Shown here one piece after another: positions 17,171-26,548 of a stretch of 64,000 bases of DNA (its first letter is position 1; every line of letters starts with the position of its first letter). A model generated the notes under the pieces. That model saw only the letters and a list, made by a program, of their open reading frames with translations. It did no database searches and was not told the origin of the DNA. The translations under genes and the position numbers were made by a program. The stretch is from an uncultured Eubacteriales bacterium (GTDB taxonomy: Bacteria; Bacillota; Clostridia; Oscillospirales; Acutalibacteraceae), in assembly GCA_910577755.1 (NCBI GenBank), contig CAJTNL010000010.1, positions 1 through 64,000 on the forward strand. The letters run 5' to 3'.

Positions 17171-18370
17171 TTAATTGCTCATTTGTTTTGCAATTTTGCC
17201 CAACGTGGCAATACCTTTTACAATTTGCTCATCGGTTGGTGTAGAAAAATTGATACGAAAAGATTGGCAAGAGGCATTTTCGTCTACTAAAAAGGCGTTG
17301 CCGGGTACAACGCATACTTTTTGGTTTGCGCTTTTTTTACAAAACTCAAGCATATTGATATTAGCCGGCAGCGTACACCATACAAACAGACCGCCGTTTG
17401 CTTTGTGGTAGGAGATACCGTGCGGTACTAAATGCTCTTCAATCAGGCTAATGGTAAGTTCCAGTTTTTTGCGGTAAATGGAACGTAAGTGTTGGAGGTG
17501 GTTTTCATAGTGGTACTCTGTAATTAAGATATGGCAGATCATTTGTGCCAAAATATTACTGTGTACATCGTCAGCTTGTTTACACACAACCATTTTTTGA
17601 GAAATTGGCTTAGGTGCAATAGAAAATCCTATACGCATTCCGGGAGAAATGACTTTTGAAAATGAGCCGGCATAAATTACAATGCCGTCTTTATCAAAGG
17701 ATTTAATAGAAGGAATTGTATCACCGTTTATACGTAAATCGCCGTAGGGATTATCCTCTAAAATGATTACATGATATTGTTTTGCCAATTGGTACAACTG
17801 TTTGCGTTTTTCAAGGCTCATAGTAATGCCCGATGGATTTTGGAAATTTGGTATCGTGTATATCATCCGCACTTTTGTATTTTGTTTTAAAGTTTTCTCT
17901 AATTCTAAAAGATTCATACCATCGTGTTCCATAGAAATACCGTGCAGTTTTGTTTTTATCGAGCGGAAAGTATTTAAAGAACCAATAAAACTGGGAGATT
18001 CACAGATAATCACATCGTCTTCATTGCATAGTACCTTACTGGCTAAATTCATAACCTGCTGTGCTCCTGAGGTGATAATAGTGTCGTCAAAATCTTTGCC
18101 AATTTGATGATGCGTTTGCATGTGATTTGTAATCGTGTTCCGCAAAGGCGTATACCCTTCTGTAATGCTGTATTGTAAAGCTTGAATGGGTTGCTCACGC
18201 AAAATTTTTTGAGAAATTTCTAAGATTTCCTTTGCTGGAAATGCTTCAGGCGCTGGATTGCCTGCCGAAAAGGGGATTACGCCCGGCTCGGAAGAGTTTT
18301 TTAATATTTCTCTTATAATTGAAGGTTTAAGTTCTGAAACGCGGTCTGCAAATTGATAGTTCATCATCAA
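17171..18370 (-). CDS. PLP-dependent aminotransferase, class I/II
   Basis: The 399-residue protein is a fold-type I aminotransferase. The cofactor lysine is in YAGSFSKVISPGMRIGF, and PNFQNPSGITM and EDNPYGDLR are conserved pyridoxal-phosphate contacts. The closest groups by motif are the alpha-aminoadipate/aromatic aminotransferases (LysN/KAT-like). There is no N-terminal winged helix, so it is not a MocR regulator. The start reads MMMNYQF; any of the first three ATG codons could be used. The amino donor and product are not determined by sequence. Confidence 0.82.
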   Translation of the reverse strand: MMMNYQFADRVSELKPSIIREILKNSSEPGVIPFSAGNPAPEAFPAKEILEISQKILREQPIQALQYSITEGYTPLRNTITNHMQTHHQIGKDFDDTIITSGAQQVMNLASKVLCNEDDVIICESPSFIGSLNTFRSIKTKLHGISMEHDGMNLLELEKTLKQNTKVRMIYTIPNFQNPSGITMSLEKRKQLYQLAKQYHVIILEDNPYGDLRINGDTIPSIKSFDKDGIVIYAGSFSKVISPGMRIGFSIAPKPISQKMVVCKQADDVHSNILAQMICHILITEYHYENHLQHLRSIYRKKLELTISLIEEHLVPHGISYHKANGGLFVWCTLPANINMLEFCKKSANQKVCVVPGNAFLVDENASCQSFRINFSTPTDEQIVKGIATLGKIAKQMSN

Positions 18371-18656
18371 ATATACGCACCTTTCGGAATAAAATATCTA
18401 AAAATTTTAGAATGTTGCAAGGTTTATCTATAATTTATAATTTTATCACAAATTTATCTAACAATCAATCAAAGAGAGGGAGAAAAGACAGGGAAATCAT
18501 TTATTTTTTTACTCTTTCCAACAGAGATTTTTCATTTCTCGTCAAGAAAAAACAGCGTATTGTGACAGAGAATACACGGACCTCCTTGTATAATCATAGC
18601 AGTATCAGAATCAGAATGATAAATTTAATGGAAGTCAAATGACGGAGGTTGTATCG
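18371..18656. other. Divergent promoter region between aminotransferase gene and spoIIE
   Basis: This AT-rich spacer must carry promoters for both flanking genes. I see no clear Spo0A box of the TGTCGAA form and no supported gene in it. Confidence 0.4.
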
Positions 18657-21008
18657 ATGAAAGAAAAAACCATGGAGAATGGGCAAAACAAGAGACTATC
18701 TCTTAAAAGAATGCTAACTTCTCCGCGAATAAAGCGCATTGCGCTTTATGGACTGTACTTTTTAACAGGTCTATTAAGTGCTCGCGGTATTGTGTTTGTG
18801 CGGTATGCGCCTTTTGGCGCAGCGGCGGTAGCGGCCGTACCTGTTAGAAGTATGTGGGTAGTAATTGCAGGCAGTATAATAGGGTATATTTGGCCGTCGG
18901 CTGCTATGCACCCAATTCGGTACATAGCAGCTATGGTTGCCATAGTCCTGATTCGTTATATTTTAAACGACCTAATAAAAATACGTTCTCATCCTTTGTT
19001 TACTCCTTTGGTATGTTTTGTTCCTATGCTTGTAACAGGTATTGCCATGGCGGTTATCAATGGTGTCACGATTAACAGTATTACCATGTATAGCGCAGAG
19101 GCGGTACTTTCCGGAGGTGGTGCGTACTTTTTCCAGCGTACATCTTCTCTGCTTACCAGTAAACGCGGCGTAGGTACCCTAAACACAGGCGAACTTGCTT
19201 GTGTGGTGCTGTCCTTAGGGGTTGTAATTCTTTCGTTGAATCAGGTTGGTATTTACGATATTTCTTTGGGAAGAATTGCGGCGGTTATCGTCATTTTGTT
19301 TGCAGCGCAACACGGTGGTGTTATGGGTGGCTCTATTGCTGGTATTGCAACAGGCGTTATGTTGGGGCTTACTACATCAGGGTTAAACTACATTTCAGGG
19401 GCTTATGCGTTTGCGGGTTTAATGGCAGGTTTGTTTACTCCACTTGGTAAGGTTGCAATGATTTTGGTATTTATTTTAAGTAATGCTATAGGTTCGTTGC
19501 AAATTGGTAATCAGATGTATATGATAAACGGTCTGTATGAAGTATTAGCGGCTACCTTAATCTATGTAATATGGCCTACAAAAATAGGAGGAAAATTGGT
19601 TGCAGTATTCCGGCAGCCGGTAAATTTACTGCATACTGATGGATTGCGGCGTACCATGATTATGCGTTTGGGATTTGCGGCCAAAGCACTCGATGATGTA
19701 TCACATTCAGTAGAGGAGGTTTCCAAACGGTTGGCATCGGTTTGTGAAGAAGGCTCGGATAACGTATATGCTCATGCGGTGGAAGCATGCTGTGAAAACT
19801 GTGGTATGCGTATTTATTGCTGGGACAAAAATCAAGTAGAAACACAGAAAGCGTTTCATGAAGCTGCAAGTAATCTACCCAAGAAAAGTAGTATCGGCAT
19901 AGAGGATTTTCCAGGTTTTTTTGTAAATCGATGTAGTAGAGTACCAGAGTTGGCACAGCATATGAACCGTAAGTTTAGAGAATTAAAAATGAGAGAAGCA
20001 GCTGAACAGCGTGTTGCACAAGTGCGTTCTATGGTACTCCATCAATTTGAAACCACAGGTGAAATGATGAGAAACCTTGCACAAGAGCTAGAGCTGTATG
20101 AACGCTTTGATTATGATGCAACCCGCCGAATTAGTCAAGTACTGCACGAAGCAGCTGTTGTACCAATTGATATCAGCTGTCGTATAGATCGTTATCAACG
20201 TATGTCGGTGGAGATTGAAGTACCAAAGCTAGATCAAAAGAAAATAGGTAAAACAAAATTGGTGAAAGAAATTTCAAAGGTATGTGGTAGAAATTTTGAA
20301 GCACCCATGATAACGATGGTAGGGGATCGGTACAGGATACAAATGACGGAGAAACCTGTGTACCGTGTGCAATTTGGAGTTGCTCAGCATGTTTGCGGCA
20401 ATGCACAGCTTTGCGGAGATAGCTATGATTGTTTTACGGATGGAAAGGGGCGCTTTATTTCAATTATCAGCGATGGTATGGGAACAGGCGGACGTGCCGC
20501 GGTAGACGGAGCGATGGCATCAAGTATTATGGCGAATTTGATTAAGGCTGGTCTTGGATTTGACTGCGCACTCAAAATTGTAAATTCTGCCATGCAGGTA
20601 AAATCAGGAGAAGAATCTTTAGCCACATTAGACGTTGCAGTGTTGGATATGTTTGACGGTTGTTTGACTGTTATGAAAGCAGGTGCGCCACTGAGTTTTA
20701 TCAAAAGAGGGAGAAAAGTCGAACGTCTTGACGGTGTGTCTGTTCCCATAGGCATTTTGGATGAAGCAAAATTTACTTATACTAAAAGTGCCTTGGAAGA
20801 AAATGATTGGCTGATTATGTTGTCTGATGGCGTAATTTCAGCTGGAGATACATGGATTATGGAATGTATAGAAAGTTGGAATGAAAATTCTCCACAGAGC
20901 TTGGCGGAAGCCATTGTAGAAAAAGCACAGGCTCATCGTACGGATCATCATGATGACGATACTACGGTAGTGGCAGTGCAGTTACGGTTACCTAGCATAG
21001 ATATATAA
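18657..21008 (+). CDS. spoIIE: Stage II sporulation protein E, serine phosphatase
   Basis: SpoIIE dephosphorylates SpoIIAA at the polar septum and so activates sigma-F in the forespore. About ten hydrophobic segments fill the first 330 residues, then a regulatory region, then a PP2C-type phosphatase domain with IISDGMGTGGRAA, LSDGV and HDDDTTVVAVQL holding the metal-binding aspartates. The start is taken at ATG 18657, eight bases after GGAGG, giving 783 residues. An ATG at 18639 lies upstream of that ribosome site. The gene shows the organism is an endospore former or recently descended from one. Confidence 0.93.
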   Translation: MKEKTMENGQNKRLSLKRMLTSPRIKRIALYGLYFLTGLLSARGIVFVRYAPFGAAAVAAVPVRSMWVVIAGSIIGYIWPSAAMHPIRYIAAMVAIVLIRYILNDLIKIRSHPLFTPLVCFVPMLVTGIAMAVINGVTINSITMYSAEAVLSGGGAYFFQRTSSLLTSKRGVGTLNTGELACVVLSLGVVILSLNQVGIYDISLGRIAAVIVILFAAQHGGVMGGSIAGIATGVMLGLTTSGLNYISGAYAFAGLMAGLFTPLGKVAMILVFILSNAIGSLQIGNQMYMINGLYEVLAATLIYVIWPTKIGGKLVAVFRQPVNLLHTDGLRRTMIMRLGFAAKALDDVSHSVEEVSKRLASVCEEGSDNVYAHAVEACCENCGMRIYCWDKNQVETQKAFHEAASNLPKKSSIGIEDFPGFFVNRCSRVPELAQHMNRKFRELKMREAAEQRVAQVRSMVLHQFETTGEMMRNLAQELELYERFDYDATRRISQVLHEAAVVPIDISCRIDRYQRMSVEIEVPKLDQKKIGKTKLVKEISKVCGRNFEAPMITMVGDRYRIQMTEKPVYRVQFGVAQHVCGNAQLCGDSYDCFTDGKGRFISIISDGMGTGGRAAVDGAMASSIMANLIKAGLGFDCALKIVNSAMQVKSGEESLATLDVAVLDMFDGCLTVMKAGAPLSFIKRGRKVERLDGVSVPIGILDEAKFTYTKSALEENDWLIMLSDGVISAGDTWIMECIESWNENSPQSLAEAIVEKAQAHRTDHHDDDTTVVAVQLRLPSIDI

Positions 21009-21082
21009 CAACAGAATAACAGAGATAAATTGTACAAATTTAGTTTATAGGTTTGTGATAGTGTCCTTTTGTAAAAATATGG

Positions 21083-21114
21083 AAAGAGCAGAGAAATTAT
21101 TTCTCTGCTCTTTT
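21083..21114 (+). terminator. Terminator after spoIIE
   Basis: AAAGAGCAGAGAAAT and ATTTCTCTGCTCTTT form a 15-bp stem with a one-base centre followed by TTTT. It lies between spoIIE and the convergent radical SAM gene. Confidence 0.75.
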
Positions 21115-21222
21115 GTGTTTTTAGCAAAACCGAGATATTCATAAACGCCATTATAGTACAATTTATGACTATGCATGTAGCTCAAAGATTGGTTTTTGCG
21201 AAAATATACAAATTTTCAGCCA

Positions 21223-21840
21223 TTAGTTTTCGTTTGTCCAATTTTCACTGTATGTTCTAACGAGGAATTCAGCTCCCACAGATTTACATAATTTACAGCA
21301 AGCTTCTAATTCTTCGGAGGACATGGTATCTACCACGGTCATAATCACTTTCGGTACATAATTTTTCACATGAACGGCAAAATTTAAAAGGGAAGGCAAT
21401 GCTTGCAGACCAAATTGCGAATGACAGATTGAGTCATATTTCTCAGGTGTGGAGGCGTTGAGGCTAATAGAAATGATGTCTACAACGCCGGCAAAATCGG
21501 GCGCAGTGTCTCTGCCAAATATTAAGTCGGACAATCCGTTTGTATTGATACGCATTGGAATTTTACTTATATTACGTACTTTTTCAGAAATCCATTTAAT
21601 ATCTTCCAGTCGGTAGGTAGGTTCGCCATAACCGCAGAATACCAGTTGCTCATAACAGGATAAATTCCGTTTTTTTAGTTCTTCTACAATCTCCTCTTTT
21701 GCTGGTTCACGTTCCAGCCATAGACTACTGGAATCACCTACTCGATCACCGGTAGAGCGCAGACAAAATTCACAGGCATTGGGACAACGATTGGTTATAT
21801 TGATATATAAGTTTTTACCGTACACGTACGTTATTGTCAT
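21223..21840 (-). CDS. TatD-associated radical SAM protein
   Basis: This 205-residue protein has the radical SAM cluster motif CPNACEFC (C-x3-C-x2-C) near residue 19, followed by FCGYGEPTYR and RINTNG, which bind S-adenosylmethionine. It belongs to the short radical SAM family found next to tatD in Firmicutes; its substrate is unknown. Here its start lies 26 bp inside the end of tatD on the same strand, so the two are translationally coupled. It is probably a cytoplasmic iron-sulfur enzyme. Confidence 0.88.
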   Translation of the reverse strand: MTITYVYGKNLYINITNRCPNACEFCLRSTGDRVGDSSSLWLEREPAKEEIVEELKKRNLSCYEQLVFCGYGEPTYRLEDIKWISEKVRNISKIPMRINTNGLSDLIFGRDTAPDFAGVVDIISISLNASTPEKYDSICHSQFGLQALPSLLNFAVHVKNYVPKVIMTVVDTMSSEELEACCKLCKSVGAEFLVRTYSENWTNEN

Positions 21841-22636
21841 ATGAATCCTCCAATGGTACTTTAAATAATTTGGTGGCGTTGTTGCGGGTAATATCTAACA
21901 GTTCCTGCGTATTAATATGATTGCCTTGTTCGCTGCGTGCGTTGGCAATGTGTTCTGCGGTGTGTATAATCATAGCAGAGTTACAGCGTTTACCACGGAA
22001 GGGGACAGGAGTCATATAGGGTGCGTCGGTTTCTAATACCATGTATTCTACTGGAATAGCAGTGGCCACTGCTATGGGTGTTCTGGCGTTTTTAAAGGTA
22101 ACTGCACCACCTAGACCGATGTACATACCTAGCTTAATGATTTCATTTGCCATTTCAACACTACCTGAAAAACAATGTACAACCCCTGTGGGTTTATGCT
22201 TTTTTAGCAAGTCTAATGTATCACCGTGAGCTTCGCGATCGTGAATAATTACAGGCAGCTTATATTGTTTGGCAAGCTGCAATTGTGCTTCAAAAAAAGT
22301 CATTTGTACTTCTCGAGGCGCGTTGTCTTCATAATGATAGTCAAGTCCAATTTCTCCAACAGCTACAACTTTTGGCTGTTTTACTAACAATTCCAGTTGT
22401 TGAATATAGTCACAGGGGGCATCTTTTACGTCGCATGGATGAATACCGACTGATGCGTAAATAAACGGATACTGCGCTGCTAGTGCAATGGATTCTTTAG
22501 AACGCACAATATTTGCGCCTACGTTGATTAGTCTGCATACGCCCTGTTTGTGCATTTGTTTAATAATCTCATGACGATCCTGTGTAAATGCTTCATCGTC
22601 ATAATGTGCATGAGAGTCAAATATATGATTTAGCAT
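21815..22636 (-). CDS. tatD: TatD family metal-dependent hydrolase
   Basis: A TIM-barrel hydrolase of 273 residues with the metal ligands in FDSHAHYDDEAF at the N-terminus, GEIGLDYHY, IHDREA, VVHCFSG and LETDAPYMTP. TatD/YcfH proteins are 3'-5' DNases or related deoxyribonucleases linked to DNA repair. It sits between metG and the radical SAM gene, a common Firmicute arrangement. Length and motifs are complete. Confidence 0.92.
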   Translation of the reverse strand: MLNHIFDSHAHYDDEAFTQDRHEIIKQMHKQGVCRLINVGANIVRSKESIALAAQYPFIYASVGIHPCDVKDAPCDYIQQLELLVKQPKVVAVGEIGLDYHYEDNAPREVQMTFFEAQLQLAKQYKLPVIIHDREAHGDTLDLLKKHKPTGVVHCFSGSVEMANEIIKLGMYIGLGGAVTFKNARTPIAVATAIPVEYMVLETDAPYMTPVPFRGKRCNSAMIIHTAEHIANARSEQGNHINTQELLDITRNNATKLFKVPLEDSYDNNVRVR

Positions 22637-22703
22637 GAAAGTTCCTCCGAATAAAAACAGACTGACAGAAAAATTTCTTTTCCCGTAGCCTGTATCAAAT
22701 CAA

Positions 22704-24671
22704 TCAGTGTATACTGCTGCCTGCAGGTATACCGTCAATAAATATGACTTTTACGGTATTTTCGTCGCAGTCGGCTGCCAAAATCATACCTTGACTTTCG
22801 ACACCGCAAAGCTTTGCCGGTTTTAAGTTAGCGACTAATATGATATGGCGGCCAATTAAATCCTGCGGTTTATACCATTGAGAAATACCGGAAACAACGG
22901 TACGTTGTCCAAGACCATCGTTGATGGTTAATTGTAACAGCTTTTTTGACTTTTTAATGGGTTCACAGGCGAGTATTTCACCAACACGTAACTCTATTTT
23001 TGCAAAATCCTCAAAAGTGATTTCGTCGTATTTGGCTATGCCGGGAATCATTTTATTTTTTGGTTTCTCTTGTTTTTGAGCAACGGGGTTCGGAATCAAT
23101 TTGTTCAGTTCTTCAATTTCAGCATCAACATCAATACGAGGGAATAGTGTTTCGCCCTTTATAATAGTAGTGTTTTCAGGAAGAATACCCCATTTGTCGG
23201 CTGATTCATAAGAAACGGCATAGCCAAATGCGCCAATCTGCTCTTGAATTTTAGGAGAGGTAGACGGCATGAACGGTGTAAGTAAAATAGAGATAATGCG
23301 TAATATCTCGCATAAATTATAAATAACAGCGGCGAGTCTTGCTTGTTTTGTTTCGTCTTTACCAAGCGTCCATGGCATAGTTTCGTCAATGTATTTGTTT
23401 GTACGTGCAATTAACTTCCAAATTTCTGCCAATGCATTGGAAAATTGATAGCCGGCAATATGATTGTCACATTTAGCCCGCAGTTTTGCTGCGGATTGTA
23501 TCAATTCTTCATCTATTAAATCGGACTCGCGTTCTATGGGTATTACTCCCCCAAAATACTTTTGCGCCATAGCTGTTGTACGAGAGAGCAGATTCCCCAG
23601 GTCATTTGCAAGATCAGAGTTAATTCGATTGATCAACGCTTCGTTTGTAAATGTGCCGTCTGCGCCAAAGGGAATTTCACGCAGCAGAAAATAGCGAATT
23701 GCATCTACGCCATAACGCTCACAAAGAATCATAGGATCAACCACGTTGCCTTTTGATTTAGACATTTTTGTTCCATCACCGAATAGCAGCCAACCGTGAC
23801 CGTACACTTGTTTTGGCAAAGGTAAATCAAGCGCCATAAGCATGGCCGGCCATATGATGGTGTGAAAGCGTACAATTTCTTTACCCACAAAATGAACGTC
23901 TGCCGGCCAGTATTTTTGATAGTTGGAATCATTAGGAGAATCATAGCCTAAAGCGGTAATATAATTGGTTAACGCATCCAGCCAAACGTAGACAACATGT
24001 TTTGGGTCAAAATCCACAGGAATTCCCCATGAAAAACTGGTACGGGAGACACAAAGGTCATCGAGACCATTTTTAATAAAGTTAATCATTTCATTTTTAC
24101 GGCTTTCAGGCTGAATAAATTCAGGATGAGCTTCATATAGCTTTAATAGTTTATCACCATAGTTTGAAAGTCGAAAAAAGTAGGCTTCTTCTTCCTCCCA
24201 TTTTACTTCACGGGCACAGTCAGGACATTTGCCGTTCTTAAGTTGTGTTTCGGTCCAAAAGGATTCACAAGGGGTGCAGTACCAGCCTTTATAAGCGCCT
24301 TTGTAAATTTCACCTTTGTTATAAAGTGCTTTAAAAATTTTTTGTACGCATTTTACGTGTATCTCATCGGTGGTTCGAATAAATTTATCATTTGAAATAT
24401 TTAGTAGCTTCCATAGCTTTTGAAAGTTATGCACAATCTTATCTACATACTCTTGTGGAGTAACGCCTTCTTTTGCCGCATTGAGCTCAATTTTTTGTCC
24501 GTGTTCGTCTGTACCGGTTAAAAACATTACCTCAAAACCTTGCATTCTCTTATAACGGGCAATGGCGTCGCTGCCAACGGTGCAATAGCTGTGACCGATG
24601 TGTGCGTTACCGGATGGATAATAAATTGGTGTTGTAATATAAAATGTTTTTTTGTTTTCCATAATTCTCAC
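22704..24671 (-). CDS. metG: Methionyl-tRNA synthetase
   Basis: This 655-residue class I synthetase attaches methionine to elongator and initiator tRNA. The HIGH motif is in PSGNAHIGHSYC, the zinc knuckle is CTPCESFW with CPDC, and KMSKS is in GTKMSKSKGNVVDP. The last 110 residues are the tRNA-binding dimerisation domain (KIELRVGEI, then GMILAA). Either GTG 24669-24671, which follows GGAAG, or ATG 24660-24662 could be the start; three residues differ. It lies 67 bp upstream of tatD on the same strand. Confidence 0.96.
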   Translation of the reverse strand: MRIMENKKTFYITTPIYYPSGNAHIGHSYCTVGSDAIARYKRMQGFEVMFLTGTDEHGQKIELNAAKEGVTPQEYVDKIVHNFQKLWKLLNISNDKFIRTTDEIHVKCVQKIFKALYNKGEIYKGAYKGWYCTPCESFWTETQLKNGKCPDCAREVKWEEEEAYFFRLSNYGDKLLKLYEAHPEFIQPESRKNEMINFIKNGLDDLCVSRTSFSWGIPVDFDPKHVVYVWLDALTNYITALGYDSPNDSNYQKYWPADVHFVGKEIVRFHTIIWPAMLMALDLPLPKQVYGHGWLLFGDGTKMSKSKGNVVDPMILCERYGVDAIRYFLLREIPFGADGTFTNEALINRINSDLANDLGNLLSRTTAMAQKYFGGVIPIERESDLIDEELIQSAAKLRAKCDNHIAGYQFSNALAEIWKLIARTNKYIDETMPWTLGKDETKQARLAAVIYNLCEILRIISILLTPFMPSTSPKIQEQIGAFGYAVSYESADKWGILPENTTIIKGETLFPRIDVDAEIEELNKLIPNPVAQKQEKPKNKMIPGIAKYDEITFEDFAKIELRVGEILACEPIKKSKKLLQLTINDGLGQRTVVSGISQWYKPQDLIGRHIILVANLKPAKLCGVESQGMILAADCDENTVKVIFIDGIPAGSSIH

Positions 24672-24705
24672 ATCTATCTTCCATATAAATTTTTAGCAAG
24701 TATAT

Positions 24706-25968
24706 TTAATTGGCAGTATTGTTTGTACCATATATAAATTCTCGCAGTTTTGCTGATGTTGCGGGTAAATCCGGGATAAGGTTATAGTCGATTTCGGTAT
24801 ATAGACCCTCTATAGGAATATGAAATGTATGAACCTGGTATCCAAGAATCTTAGAGGCTTGTGTGGAAAGTGATAAAATATTTCCACTAGATAAATCAGT
24901 GGTGATGTATTGTCCATAGCCGTAAAATACAGAGGCCATGTGTATTGGATTCAGTGTTTTGAATTTATCAAAAATTGCAATCATAACCTGTCTTTGACGA
25001 CCTGTTCTACCAAAATCACTGTCCAGTTTACGTATACGAGCAAAAGTTAAAGCCGCTTTACCATTCATATGGTTCATGCCTTCCCGCAGGTTGATATTTT
25101 CACCGTACTCACCCCGATACCAGAGACTCATATAATTTGCCTCAGCTTGTGTCATTTCAATTTCAATACCACCCATTGCATCAATTAAGTTCGTAAAATT
25201 CTCAAAATCAATTTCTATATAATGATCTATGTTTACACGAAAATTATTTTCAATGGTTTGCATGGTTAATCCTGCTCCGCCTTGACCATAAGCAGCATTT
25301 AGCTTTGTTTTTCCAATAGTCGGCACTTCTACAAACAAATCACGAAGGAAAGAGGTCATACGCAGATTTTTGGACTTATGGTCTATAGATAAAAGCATCA
25401 TTGTGTCTGATCTACGCACGGTACCGTCTTCGCTGCGGTCTACACCGAGTAACAGAATATTGGTAATATCTTGATCCGATATTACATCCCATGTTGGTGC
25501 GTCGGCAGGTTGCTGTACGTAGCTTGCAGTATCTACAGGCTGATAATTGATACGGGAAATCATAACGGCAATAAAAATTGCAATTGCAACGAGAATAGTG
25601 AATATGAGACACACAATTGCCAATATAATTTTTTTACCTTTATGTTTCTTTTTTGAAGGAGGTACAATACTCCTGCCACGGTTTGCCTTAGATTTACGGG
25701 AGGAACTGTAAAGATCACGGTCGACATAGTTGTAACGGTCAATTTCCTCTATTTTTGGATGATAAGCTGTGGATCGTTTATTCTGAGGAGAGGTATTAGT
25801 TGTATGTTTTACAGCGGATTTTCGGTTAGGGGGTATACCGCTATTGGCATCTGTATGGTTGGAGTTAGAATGAGGGGGTCTGCGTAAATTGCGCTGTCGT
25901 TCTCTTGAAGTGGAAGAGTAAATATCTCTATCGTTATTAGGAGAACGTCTGTGATGATTGTCTGCCAT
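24706..25968 (-). CDS. LytR-CpsA-Psr family cell-wall glycopolymer ligase
   Basis: LCP proteins transfer teichoic-acid-type polymers from lipid carriers to peptidoglycan outside the cell. The 420-residue protein has a long basic, Asn- and Ser-rich cytoplasmic N-terminus (about 110 residues), one membrane segment (KIILAIVCLIFTILVAIAIF), and an external LCP domain with DRSEDGTVRRSDTMML, FLRDLFV, KLNAAYGQGG and TFARIRKLDSDFGRTGRQ. The arginines and aspartates that bind the pyrophosphate lipid are present. The long charged N-terminus is unusual and may be a regulatory tail. Confidence 0.9.
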   Translation of the reverse strand: MADNHHRRSPNNDRDIYSSTSRERQRNLRRPPHSNSNHTDANSGIPPNRKSAVKHTTNTSPQNKRSTAYHPKIEEIDRYNYVDRDLYSSSRKSKANRGRSIVPPSKKKHKGKKIILAIVCLIFTILVAIAIFIAVMISRINYQPVDTASYVQQPADAPTWDVISDQDITNILLLGVDRSEDGTVRRSDTMMLLSIDHKSKNLRMTSFLRDLFVEVPTIGKTKLNAAYGQGGAGLTMQTIENNFRVNIDHYIEIDFENFTNLIDAMGGIEIEMTQAEANYMSLWYRGEYGENINLREGMNHMNGKAALTFARIRKLDSDFGRTGRQRQVMIAIFDKFKTLNPIHMASVFYGYGQYITTDLSSGNILSLSTQASKILGYQVHTFHIPIEGLYTEIDYNLIPDLPATSAKLREFIYGTNNTAN

Positions 25969-26158
25969 AGTTTTCTCCTTTAGGATTGCTGTACATTACT
26001 ATTAAAATTTATCTATATGCATATCATAATATAATCTATTTTATTTTATTGTATTATAATACTTATGTCAACTATTCAGGCAGACGCAATCTTCATTTTA
26101 TAGCAATTTTAATGGTTATTATTTTATATGACGAATTACGAAAAGAGGAAACAGCAAT

Positions 26159-26278
26159 ATGGCTCAGAAAAAGAGAAGCAGATGGGATAAACGGATATGG
26201 TTGATTCGATTCACAGCGCTGGGGTGTGCGTTACTGATGTTAGCTACCGTTATTATTGCCGCAATTTTTTCTTTTTAA
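26159..26278 (+). CDS. Small single-span membrane protein, 39 residues
   Basis: ATG 26159 follows an AGAGGA ribosome site. The product starts with a strongly basic stretch (MAQKKRSRWDKRIW) and then has one hydrophobic segment (ALLMLATVIIAAIFSF). The positive-inside rule places the N-terminus in the cytoplasm. I do not recognise the family. The gene lies alone between LCP and metH genes, on the opposite strand. The ribosome site and the clean amphipathic layout support it being real, but it is short. Confidence 0.45.
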   Translation: MAQKKRSRWDKRIWLIRFTALGCALLMLATVIIAAIFSF

Positions 26279-26510
26279 TAGATCATGATAAATTTTAAAA
26301 TTGACTAGAGAATTTTTGATTAATCCCATTTTCAATAGGATGTTTATAAAAAGGATTCTAGCAGCATGCTTTAATTTGTAAATCTGATAAAGTAAAACGG
26401 ATTATTAAAAATGAGAGGGAAAGATTGAAAATTTGTAATAATCTGTTTTTGTTGCGTTGCTACTTTGATGGAAACAAATGATTGAAAAGTGACCTTTGTT
26501 TAGTTAAACT

Positions 26511-26542
26511 AAAAACGGAGACGTATATACGTCTCCGTTTTT
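26511..26542. terminator. Perfect 32-nt palindromic terminator
   Basis: The arm AAAAACGGAGACGTAT is followed directly by its exact complement, ending in TTTTT on both strands. It lies six bases past the metH stop and can serve as a bidirectional terminator for metH and the small plus-strand gene. Confidence 0.8.
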
Positions 26543-26548
26543 AAGCTT

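Noticed and set aside
18412..18642. 76-codon open frame upstream of spoIIE
   Set aside because: It starts inside the divergent promoter spacer without a ribosome site and ends at the spoIIE start; likely chance in AT-rich DNA.
25986..26204. 72-codon open frame overlapping the small membrane protein gene
   Set aside because: It has no ribosome site and an unlikely Ile/Tyr-rich start; the 39-codon frame at 26159 has better signals.
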